Below, one piece after another: positions 54,368-64,000 of a stretch of DNA of 64,000 nt (positions within the stretch are counted from its first letter, which is position 1; each line of letters begins with the position of its first letter). Position numbers and translations under genes: made by a program. The notes under the pieces are model-generated. The model was not told where the DNA came from and did not search any database. It worked only from the letters and a program-made list of their open reading frames with translations. Origin of the DNA: Symsagittifera roscoffensis (lineage: Eukaryota > Xenacoelomorpha > Acoela > Convolutidae); the NCBI RefSeq assembly GCF_963678635.1, contig NC_087067.1, forward strand, positions 248,001-312,000, written 5' to 3'.

Positions 54368-57030
54368 AGAGCAAAAGCAGCAGAAAGAAAATAAAGACAA
54401 AGTGTCATGGAAGACAAAGACGAAAAGGAAGAAGAAGTCACTTCAAGAGATTTGAATCTTTAAGCATAGAATGGAGATTTCTTTTTTACCCACTTAGACC
54501 TACCTGCAATTCTGTGCGTTTCACCCCATATTATTTAACTCGTCTTTTTATCCCTCTTTTGAAATTAATTGTACTCTTTTTACAAGATGGTTTTTTTTAT
54601 GAATTCAGTATCAAGTCTCACCGCTTCGCCGCTTAACGTTACCAAGAACAAAAAAAGTGACATTAGAGGATCATAAATGGTTTTCAAAAAAGTTTGGGGG
54701 AAAATTGCGTGAAGAAAATCTAGAGTGAAACGAAACGGGGTGAAAAGCGCTATGAAATGAGCAATCTACAGCAAACCTTGAATTAAATTGATGTCAGCCT
54801 TTATTATTTATATCCTTGTGAGTTGTGATTCATTTAACCAGTTTAGCCAAAATCCATGTTATAGCAAAATTAAGTAATCGGAAAATGCCACAAACAGTTA
54901 CGTTGAAATATCTGAAATGTGACCGTAATGGGCCCCCTAAGTGACGTACCGTAGAGTGCCCTCACCAAACACGTATCAAATCTTAAAAATACTTATGTAT
55001 AAATCATGCATTTCATACAAACGCGCATGTAAAATTGGTTTTTTACGTTTTTATGCAGGATTGCCTTTGTATGCTGTTAATTACACAAATTAATGTTTTA
55101 ATTCGATTTTCTTTAGTAATGCGCTATATACTCAAAGTTAGCTTATGAAAAATCCATGATTTTCTCCCCCCTCCCTAAATCGATTGGGGGGGGGGGGGGA
55201 TTGTATGGTTGATCCAAAACTATTTTGGTTTTGGCGATTTTAAAGCGGTGAGAATCCAACATGTCAGTTTTTTGAAATGGGATCAAGAGAAATTTAATGC
55301 GAAATTAACTAATTGAAACATTATTTCTGTTCCTTGGGCCTCCCCAATTAATATTGCCTTGTTTTTTTTGCACCTACGACGCAAATTTTTTTAACCGGTG
55401 TTGAAACATGATAAAGTTATCAACAAAAATACAAACTTTATCGAGTTCAATTTTAACTGTAACGGTTTTCCAATTTAATTATTTTTCTTAACATAAATAT
55501 GTGCTCCTTAATATTTCTTATCAGAGGCTAGAACGACTTTGTTAATTATGGAGTATAATCTAAAGCTACACGAAAACTTTTTTGAAAAGCCTTAGAATCT
55601 AATTCGAGAAACTCAGCCTTTTCTATCAGTTTCAAGTATCCTCAGCCTCTCGTAATTGTGCTAATTTTCATCTAATGTGAAGTTAAATATTTCTGTTTAA
55701 GTATAATGTACACTGATTTAATCTGACAAAAGATGACTGGAAATAAAAATGTGAGGATAGGACTCTGCAGTCGAGAAAATGAGTAATTAATAGTTGTATC
55801 AGTTTCATCTGTTTCCAAGTTGTTTACATGCTATTGTTCCCATTGGTTATACTTTCTACTCCTGTTATAATGATGATGAAATGCTCATTTTCCGCGAGAC
55901 CCTGATCAAGATAGCAACCCTCAAAGGTCTGTTATTTTGACAAGTTAGTTGGCTTTCAGTGCTGTGTGAAATATTAGTGCAAGAGCTGCAAAACAAGCTG
56001 TAAACCTAGTTAGCATTATGCATCTTTCATTTAAACTAGGATATAATTGTTATCTTGATCCCCTACCTTCTTAACAGATCTGATCCTTTGTAAAGCTAAA
56101 GCCAATCAATATACTTGTATTTCGTATTCATTTAAATCCGGAATCATTTACAATTCACTTGCTTCATTTATATTTTTGTCTAACGGGTGACAGTCACCAA
56201 CAGGGCACTAAAAATCTTGCTGTGTTGAAGTTTCAACGAGCGAGGTGAATTTTCAAATACTGATGCTGTGCTCATTTGCTAAATGAAAGGCAAATAACCA
56301 AAGTGAATGGCACCAACGAACAGGCAATCCAAAATGATTAATAATTTTCAGAATTCCCAGCGAAATAAAAAAAAACGCCGTATGATACAATTTGTCAAAT
56401 TCGTGAGCTTTATCACAAATTTCAGAAACTAAGAGGAGATAAAGATATTGATTTTTTTCGCGATCGACTTTTATTCATATTTTTGAAGTTCAATTCAATT
56501 TATTGGATACGTAGGATATAGGAAGGCTAATTATGCTTTCCGATACCAAAAACGTGAATCACTTGAAGTTTTAAAATGTATTTCAATTTGCAGAATTCAC
56601 AGCGGAATAAACGATTCTTTATTGGCCTAAATTTTTCTAATTGGGTTAGTGTTATGAAAAAAGTTCCGATCATGGAAGATTCTTGATAGTCAAGGAGCTT
56701 TACCATTATATTTTTTTACGTTCTTTGAGTTCATTGACACTTTTCCAACTGACTGGGCTATGCTTTTTAAATTTTAAAAAGTGAAATTTCCCCAATGATC
56801 ATTTTCTGGGTCTAACTGGCTGTAAAACTTGTATAACAAAAGTGCATATGGAGCAAAAAAACGTGATTGATTTCTCGTATCAAAGTTGAATGTTTTTAAG
56901 GTATCCAAGCATATAGAAAAAAATCTTCTAGAGATCCATTTTTCTCGTATTTTTTAATCAAATTTGTCAATCATGAATTTAGCCAAATGGAACCATCCCT
57001 GAGTGCGAAAAAAGGTTGATAAATCAAAAC
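54368..57030. other. PIGO 3' flank and intergenic DNA
   Basis: No gene is seen. It holds a run of 14 G at 55186-55199 preceded by a C-rich stretch, an AATAAA-containing stretch near 55742, and a copy of the dispersed AGCGGAATAAA repeat near 56560-56640. Confidence 0.5.
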
Positions 57031-57031
57031 A

Positions 57032-57032
57032 C

Positions 57033-57066
<34 letters not shown>
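57032..57066. repeat. (GAT)n microsatellite
   Basis: About eleven uninterrupted GAT units. A short GTT run also lies at 57285-57306. Confidence 0.95.
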
Positions 57067-57453
57067 ATGTCATGTTTTTGAGCGTATATTTTATGTTACG
57101 TTGTTGTTGGAGCCTCGTTGACTCTTGAAGACACTGTACTGTGTTCGTTTATTCTGCTTTATAGTGGCTTCGTCTCTTTCCTAGTCCGGTGTTTTTGGCC
57201 CTCGACAGGATAGATAAGGCATGCCACTAGCATGGTGTAATTGAATGACGTTTTAAAACTAGACGCGTCTGAATTGATCTCGCGTGTTGTTGTTGTTGTT
57301 GTTGTTGTGTGTTATGAGGTCAGCATCTTCAGTGAGGTCAGCATCTTCCGTGATGTCAGCATCTTCCTCTTTCTGGTTTTTTATTCTACAATTATTCCAA
57401 ACTTTTTTTTCATTTCACTGGTATAAAAAAGCGATAATCGGATATTAGGTATA

Positions 57454-60090
57454 AAATAACGAAGTGTTTTGTCACTTACTTAGGTCGTGATGTTTTTTTG
57501 CCTTTGTATCCGGAAAATCTTTTAATTTGCACGTGCTCTTAATTTTCTAACTTGAAATCGTTTTTTAGAAGACGGCTTTCTATCCAGTTTTTGAATCATT
57601 TTCATCTATAAATTGAAAAGTGTTTGTTTTTGCATCGCAAGTGGTGCGAAGCTCAGCTTCGTCTAAGTGCTGAAGTTGTTTTCTATTGCTGAAGTTGTTT
57701 TCTATTATTATATTATACTTTTTATATAGGTCGTCTTTCTGTTTTTAAGGTTTTTCCGTTTTTTGCATGCATATACGACGTTCAGCGTCGCATAAGCGTC
57801 AACTTTTTTTGTTTTGAATTATAGCTTACCTGGCTTGTAGAATATTTACCTTAGCGAGCTAGTACGCGTAGTGTCTTAGTTTGACTCTACTTTTTTCCAT
57901 CCTAACTCTCCAAAAACTATTTGTACAAAAATTATCTTTAGAAATATTTTCCCTTGTATTGCAAATTTCATAGCATCTGTTCTCTGCGTCTGAATGTGGG
58001 ATGTTGCGATGTAATGTATGAAAAAGAAATGTGTTCACAATAGCCAGTTTAATCATAATAGAAAATTTCAATGCATTTTCAGAACGTTGAAATGGTTTTT
58101 CGAAATTGATTTTCACATATGTGTATGTGGGGAGGGGGGTGCTCAAGAGCCTGTCCGTGGAAGAGATTGCAGTACATCAGACTCTTAAGCTACTTGTCGC
58201 AGGTTAAACACCGACATTAGCACTAATTTTATGAAAAGTATTGAACGTAGTGAAGAACTCTTGTATAGGTCGTGGTTTTTTTGTTTTTAAGGAAAAATTT
58301 TAATATTCGTACATATTATTGCATTTATGAATGCGCTGATGTATCTATGCAATTTTTGAGTTCAGTTGAAATTCATCTACTGAAGTTTACCTAAGCAGCA
58401 TTCTCCAAATATGAACGTTGAAATGGCGCAAAATGGTGATTGACTTCTAGTTTCAAAAGTGGATTCAACTATTGATCCACTTTTCTCAAATTGAGCTAGT
58501 TTTTAGCGAAAAAGCACCAATCATAATTTGTTTTTGAAATTGAAAGAGCTCTAAGGAAATGCTTGAAATAACGAAGTGTTTTGTCACTTACTTAGACCGT
58601 GATGATTTTTTTGCCTTTGTATCCGGAAAATCTTTTATTTGCTCGTGTTCTTAATTTTCTAACTTGAAATCGTTTTTTAGAAGACGGCTTTCTATCCGGT
58701 TTTTGAATCATTTTCATCTAAAAATTGAAAAGTGTTTGTTTTTGCATCGCAAGTGGTGCGACGCTCAGCTTCGTCTAAGTGCTGAAGTTGTTTTCTATTG
58801 CATCCTTTTTATAATAATATTATACTTTTTTAAAGGTCGTCTTTCTGTTTTTAAAGTTTTTCCGTGTGTTGCATGCATATACGACGTTCAGCGTCGCATA
58901 AGCGTCAACTTTTTTTGTTTTGAATTATAACTTACCTTGCTTGTAGAATATTCACCCTAGCGAGCTAGTACGCGTAGTGTTTTAGTTTGACTCTACTTTT
59001 TTCCAACCTAACTCTCCAAAAACTATTTGTACAAACATTATCTTTAGAAATACTCTCCCTTGTATTGCAAATTTCATAGCATCAGTTCTCTGCGTGTGAA
59101 TGTGAGATGTTGCGATGTAAAGTATGAAAAAGAAATGTGTTCACAATAGTCAGTTTAATCATAATAGAAAGTTTCACTGCATTTTCAGAACGTTGAAATT
59201 GTTTTTCGAAATTGATTTTCACATGTGTGTATGTGGGGAGGGGGTGCTCAAGAGCCCGTCCCTGGAGGAGATTGAAGTACATAAGACTCTTAAGCTACTT
59301 GTTGCAGGTTAAACACCGACATTAGCAGTAGTTTTATTAAGAGTATTGAACGTAGTGAAGAACTCTATAGGTATTGGTTGTTTTTTTTGTTTGTTTTTCA
59401 GGAAAAAGTTTTAATATTCGTACATATTAATGCATTTATGAATGCGCTGATGTATCTATGCAATTTTTGAGTTCAGTTGAAATTCCTCTGCTGAAGTTTA
59501 CCCAAGCAGCATTCTCCAAATATGAACGTTGAAATGGCGCAAAAATGGTGATTGACTTCTAGTTTCAAAAGTGGATTCAACTATTGATCCACTTTTCTCA
59601 ACTTGAGCTAGTTTTTATCGAAAAAGTAACAATCATAAATTGTTTTTGAAATTGAAAGAGCTTTAAGGAAATGCTTGAAATAACGAAGTGTTTGTCTTTT
59701 ATATAGGTTGTGATGTCTTTTTCGTTTTTTTTTTCAGGAAAATCTTTTAAAATTTGATCAAGCTGTTGATCGCCTTGCACGAAAAGATTTTTTAGAAGAT
59801 GGCTTTGTATCCGGTTTTTAATTTTTTTTATCTATGAACTTTGGCAATTGTTTTTGGATCACAAGTTCAGCGAAGCTCAGCTTCGCTTAAGTACTGAAAT
59901 TGTTTTCTTTCATTGCGTCTGAAGTTGTTTTCTTTCATTGTGTCTTTCTTTATTGCTTTTTGTACTTTTTAAGGTTCTTTCTTCATTTTTTTGCATTCAT
60001 TTGCGACGTTCAGCGTTGCCTAAGCGTGAAGTTTTTGATTTTCAGTTTCAACTCGACTTGTGTGTAGAATGTTAACACAAGCTAACTAGT
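57454..60090. repeat. 1112-bp tandem repeat, two full units and a partial third
   Basis: Units start with AAATAACGAAGTGTTT at 57454, 58566 and 59678, spacing 1112 in both cases. Units 1 and 2 are very similar; unit 3 is more diverged and fades by about 60.09 kb. Each unit carries a GCGA(A/C)GCTCAGCTTCG palindrome, a CGACGTTCAGCGT(C/T)GC hairpin word, a GATGTTGCGATGTAA block related to 18.2 kb, and the dispersed GTGATTGACTTCTAGTTTC element. Confidence 0.85.
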
Positions 60091-60282
60091 TTGTCGTTTT
60101 CTCGCTTGTGTTTGCGAAGCGCAAGTTCGCCTCGGTGCTGATGAGAATACAGTTATTGTTCTTTGACTATTCAGTTTGTTTTCTGAAATCAACGCTTTGT
60201 CATTTGACGAGCCCATTTTTTTGGTTCTGTAATGTGGTTAATTTGGACCAATTGGGCATTATTTTTCTCATTGAAAATACAG

Positions 60283-60393
60283 TAACGGTATTGCTCTCAA
60301 GTGATTTCCATATAGACGACATAGTAAGGATGTCAATTCCTGAGTCCCACACGCCCATGCCTCACCTAAATCAGCCAGTGCTATTGAATCTAG
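60283..60393 (+). CDS. Candidate exon of an unrecognised plus-strand gene
   Basis: 111 bases between AATACAG and GTATTG, phase 1 at both ends. They encode TVLLSSDFHIDDIVRMSIPE and HTPMPHLNQPVLLNL. Composition is more balanced than the surrounding AT-rich DNA. I do not recognise the product. The phase does not match the next candidate exon (61139), so if they belong together another exon is missing. Confidence 0.3.
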
Positions 60394-61138
60394 GTATTGC
60401 TGAAATAACGTAGTCCAAGGGTTTTTTGCGAATATGAATCGATTAAAAACTTTGCCTGAGCGGTTCCTTTGCAATCTTTTCGCAATTTCTATTAATCATC
60501 ATAAATCATGGGTGCCCTTAAAATAATTTCCTTTCAAGAGCCAAACACCAAAACCATCAGTTTTAACAGTGATCATTCCACCGATATAATTGGTTGATTC
60601 TTAATCAATTTTGTTGATAATAAAAAGCATCCAAAATTGCTTCGCTCAACTAGAGCCCCGCTTGGCTTTAGATGCCAGAAGCAAATGCCTAAACTCTCAG
60701 CCCAAAATCATATTTGGTTTTACCCAAGAACGAATAGCATTTTTTGTTTTCTTGTTTAGCGATATAAAATTGCTATTGTAACATTTTCGTATATGAAGAA
60801 TACTTGGATTTCTGACAGCGATCCATTTTGAAGCAATTTGTTAAAAAGCTTCCTTCTGTTGTAGGAGAATATCACCTGCAAAATTGCTTTCGGTCATGCT
60901 TGAGATTCTATTTTGTTCATTTGCGTAAACAAATTAGTAAACAGTGGGAAGAAAGGCAATATATTTTTTGTCCCTTACTCCGGTGAATTATCTTTGGAAT
61001 TTTAGCCGCAGAAGACAAAACGGTAAAAAAAAAGTTTCTCGCTTCATCGATTTTAACTTTATTGTTAAAATTGCTAGTTCAACTTCTGGGCTGAAAGGAA
61101 TAAAATCACCCCTGTAATTTCTTGAAATAAACTGGAAG

Positions 61139-61258
61139 GCTTCTTTGGTGTATGTTATGGCTCCTGGTCGGTTGAATCCCCCTTCCAATCACCTGATGAT
61201 CCTAATACATGGACCAGAAGAAAGAGTGGAAGTTTACTTCAATCACCACCAAGCCCAG
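61139..61258 (+). CDS. Candidate exon of an unrecognised plus-strand gene
   Basis: 40 codons ending in phase 0 before GTAGCC; the acceptor (GGAAG) is weak. The product ASLVYVMAPGRLNPPSNHLM then ILIHGPEERVEVYFNHHQAQ has alternating hydrophobic strands typical of a folded beta-rich domain. It joins in frame to 61984-62097. Confidence 0.45.
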
Positions 61259-61983
61259 GTAGCCCTTCGTCTCTGTGACCTTTTTACCATTATCGCCCAG
61301 ACCCCATCAACACTAGTAACAAACAATTGTATATTTATAGACCCACCTCATTGAGTTTTCTTTCTTTTAAAAGAACAGAGAGTTCATAGCTCACAAGGTT
61401 AGCATTTTCAAATTAGGGGCAGAATAATCTGTCAAGGGGGTGGGGCGATTATAGGAAAGAGTCTTTTAACACTGTGAGTTAAGTTTTCTTTTTGCTGGCA
61501 TAAAATTAACTGAGAAAGGAAGAGAATCCGATTCGTTTTTTGGTCCACTTTTTATGAGTTAAAGCGGCAGAATTCAATCCTGCTTTCAGTTGAACTTTTG
61601 GGCTCATTTAAAGAGAACAAAACTTGCACGTTTTTCAAAAAAAAATCTCATGCTTCTCTACTTGAAAAGATTCGCTATCAATTGACATCTGTTTTTAGCC
61701 TGATAACAGAAGCTGTAGTAGTTAAGATGGGGGAATCCCTTATGCCGGTAGAGCCAATAATTCTGTAAGCCAGCCAAATAGTGTTCGAAAATTCGAAAAA
61801 AAATATCAAGACGAAAATCAGACTGTTTAGTGCAATCTGAATAACGTCGATTGGTTGATAATGTTGTGTCAGGTTATTGGTTCATAAGAATAGCTTTCTT
61901 TGATGTATACTGGGCTTTTTTGGTCGCATCCTAGTTCGCCACAACATGTTTTAATGTGCGTATGCTTTATGTTGGTCTTGCAG

Positions 61984-62097
61984 GATACGTTGGTGAGTGT
62001 TACCAGTGCCTTCATGAAGTACTTCCCCCTCTGGAAGGCCAAACAGGGACCAGGAGTGATGAGGTTCAAGGCACCCAACATCGGACTGGACGATGAG
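61984..62097 (+). CDS. Candidate exon of an unrecognised plus-strand gene
   Basis: 38 codons, phase 0 to 0, between TCTTGCAG and GTCAGT, both good splice sites. It encodes DTLVSVTSAFMKYFPLWKAK and QGPGVMRFKAPNIGLDDE. The high GC relative to its flanks and the phase match with 61139-61258 make it the most convincing of the three. I do not recognise the family. Confidence 0.55.
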
Positions 62098-63040
62098 GTC
62101 AGTTGCAGTTTTAACTTTAAAATGAAATTTAAAAAATGGAAAGTTTTCATTGCAGTTCAAATCGCGACTGAAGGGTCTCAAACAGGAGATATGATTCGTT
62201 GTCATCCGAACTTGTCTATGGTACAAGAAAAAAAACATCTGGAAACGAAGTTCGTTTTCACCATTAAAAGTCTCTATCATTATGTACTACAGCGTTATCA
62301 TATTGGCATAATTTAGGCTCAGGTTCAATCATTTTATGACAGTCTTTGGAAATGGCACCACTACTACACTCCCCTTTTGGAGCGCAGAAAACATGCTGAA
62401 CAATGACTGTGAATTTTTGATGCACTTGGCTAACGATAAAGCCGTAGAGCCGTAATGATGAAGTCATCGCGCAATTTTGTCATGAATCTATACTATTTAA
62501 ACGCGTGTGACACGTTTCTTGCCATATTTATAATTTGCTTGAAAAAATGTTGATATTTTTTGGATTCCTGGTTTTCAAGTTAGCTTTTTTTTCGACTCAT
62601 GTTCCGTTTTTTAAATTGGATTTTTTTTATCTTGTACTGTTTCTTTTGGCTTTCTTTGTAAAGCATGCATCTTATTTTGATATAAAATTATTCACAATAA
62701 TTGAAAGTTCTGTAATTTGACTTTTTACTAAGTCTGCTTTTTTCGGTTCAACGGTTTCCGCCAATGCTTTGTCGGCTTAGCCCACTTATATTACGTAGTT
62801 TCGAGGTCAAAATCCTTCTATTCGATTAAGCAGATATTCTGAAAATGTATGGGAGTTCAAGTTTTTCTTTCTTCTAGGCGGTTTGGATTTTTTTCGCTAT
62901 AATTCTTTTTCTTCTCGCCAAGTACTTCACCGATTTTCAATAAACCTGTATCAACGAAAAGACCGGCTAATAAATTGCATGTTTCTCTAGTCTCTTTAAT
63001 CTAACTCCATTTTCAACAGAAGAAAATTTATCATTTTCTT
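62098..63040. other. AT-rich DNA after the last candidate exon, nothing recognised
   Basis: Probably the following intron of the unrecognised gene. No exon or RNA gene is seen. Confidence 0.4.
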
Positions 63041-64000
63041 GGGTTTTTTCTTCAGAAACTACCACGGCATATCTGAGATTGAGGTTTCAATGGAAAGAAT
63101 GTGTAACATGGATCTCTTTTGTATAAGCGGCATCGCCCTAATTTAAATAGAAAACATTGTGGCCTCAAAAAAGCCATGGTTCACAGTTTGGTCATTTTTT
63201 GAAAATATCCTCCCGAATCTGGGTTTAAAGAATCAATTGAGGAAACATCTTGTGATAATCTTCCCTTGTGTTATTCATATTGCTTTAAGGAAAAGTAAAA
63301 ATTTGAACTTTCGACAGTTTTTTTGAAAGCTTGATTGTTTTCAAAAACTACACTGACAATTTCGAAATGAATGATTCATTTGAAATGACAGGTTTTGGAC
63401 TTCATCGCTACATAAGCTGGTACGCCCTTATTTATGTAGAAAAAGCTACAGCCCTCGAAAAAGCCATTTTTATACTTCTAGGTTCAGTCGAAGAATCAAT
63501 TTTCGTGCAGAAGCTGAGACTCCTTAACTTTTGTGCGAAAGTTGTTGTGTCCTAAGAAATAGTCAGTTTTTGGAAATTTACTCCGTTCTCGCATTTTTCC
63601 AATTTCACTTTTCTCGAAAGCTACCCTGCCAAATCTCAGATTTGCAGTTCAATCGAAGAAACTGGTTATGGAAATGTTTTCTGTATAAATGGCTCCGCGA
63701 TTATATTTTCAATTGAAGTAACTGCTTGTGTGAAACTTACCTGTAGAAGCAGCGATGTCATTTTTTTTGTAGAAAAGTTTTATTGACTAAGGAAAAATTA
63801 AGCTTTTGAGATATCGATAGTTTTTTGGAAACTTATTTTTTTTCTGTAAATCTGCCCCTAATATTCTGCGGTTAATGATTTAATTGATATAAAGATCTTA
63901 CCTGCATAAAGGGTTACTCTCTATTTTTTTGTAGAAAAGTAGGCATGGTTTTGGAAAAGTACCCTGACAAATTTTACATGGAGTTCAATTAAAAGAACGG
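63040..64000. repeat. Diverged tandem array reaching the right edge
   Basis: Units of about 140-200 bases recur with AAACTACC(A/C), an ATCT(G/C)AGAT word, (T)TCAAT(C/G)GAA(A/G)GAA and a TA(T/C)A(T/A)AAG(C/T)GG word, near 63055, 63205, 63345, 63480, 63620, 63825 and 63960. The same family occurs at 25.4-25.95 kb. Confidence 0.55.

Noticed and set aside
57241-57426. ORF with Val run and repeated VSIF units
   Set aside because: It is a translation of a GTT microsatellite and a 19-base tandem repeat, not a gene.

Overview
This is nuclear DNA of an invertebrate animal. The evidence is an intron-rich housekeeping gene, abundant interspersed repeats, and metazoan-type mobile elements (Ty3/gypsy, MULE with FLYWCH finger, tRNA-like SINEs). 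Nothing bacterial is present. I cannot fix the phylum from the sequence. Most of the window right of 17.7 kb is AT-rich; the retroelement at the left is clearly richer in GC.

Left block (1 to about 17.7 kb, minus strand): a large, damaged Ty3/gypsy-type LTR retroelement. A single Gag-Pol frame runs leftward from 11918, with coiled coil, capsid-like region, two CCHC knuckles, DTG protease, YVDD reverse transcriptase, RNase H and DDE integrase. It is broken by two in-frame TAA codons (11181, 4701) and a frameshift inside integrase near 4200. Past the integrase the frame continues through an acidic linker into a C-terminal domain that reads like a macro domain of the OARD1/TARG1 type. A separate ORF (1910 to 348) has a coiled coil and an SGNH/GDSL-hydrolase-like segment. 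Another open frame leaves the window at position 1. On the 5' side of Gag lie a field of about 15 CCYTCCGGATT-like motifs (12.69-14.32 kb) and three head-to-tail 965-bp units (14850-17722), each carrying three near-perfect hairpins. Neither LTR can be delimited because the other end lies outside the window.

Middle (17.7-22 kb): AT-rich DNA with a fossil reverse transcriptase followed by a zinc finger and a nuclease-like segment (about 18.48-19.57 kb), ending in a 19-bp inverted repeat.

Main gene (about 22.2 or 27.0 to 54.37 kb, plus strand): PIGO, GPI ethanolamine phosphate transferase 3, an ER multi-pass enzyme that adds the terminal phosphoethanolamine to the GPI anchor precursor. Twelve distinct exons can be placed with compatible phases from the catalytic domain to the stop codon; a possible N-terminal exon lies at 22.2 kb and at least one linking exon is missing. 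Two of these exons, coding for several membrane helices, sit in a 6.26-kb segment that is tandemly duplicated (33408-39665 and 39666-45924) with only a handful of differences. The duplicated exon pair begins and ends in phase 1, so including it twice would keep the frame. This is either a very recent exon duplication or an assembly artefact. PIGO introns carry SINE-like copies, a dead MULE transposase (49.1-50.05 kb) and several short dispersed repeat families.

Right block (54.4-64 kb): mostly noncoding, with 1112-bp tandem units (57.45-60.09 kb), simple repeats, two or three candidate exons of an unrecognised plus-strand gene (60.28-62.10 kb), and a diverged tandem array running off the right edge.
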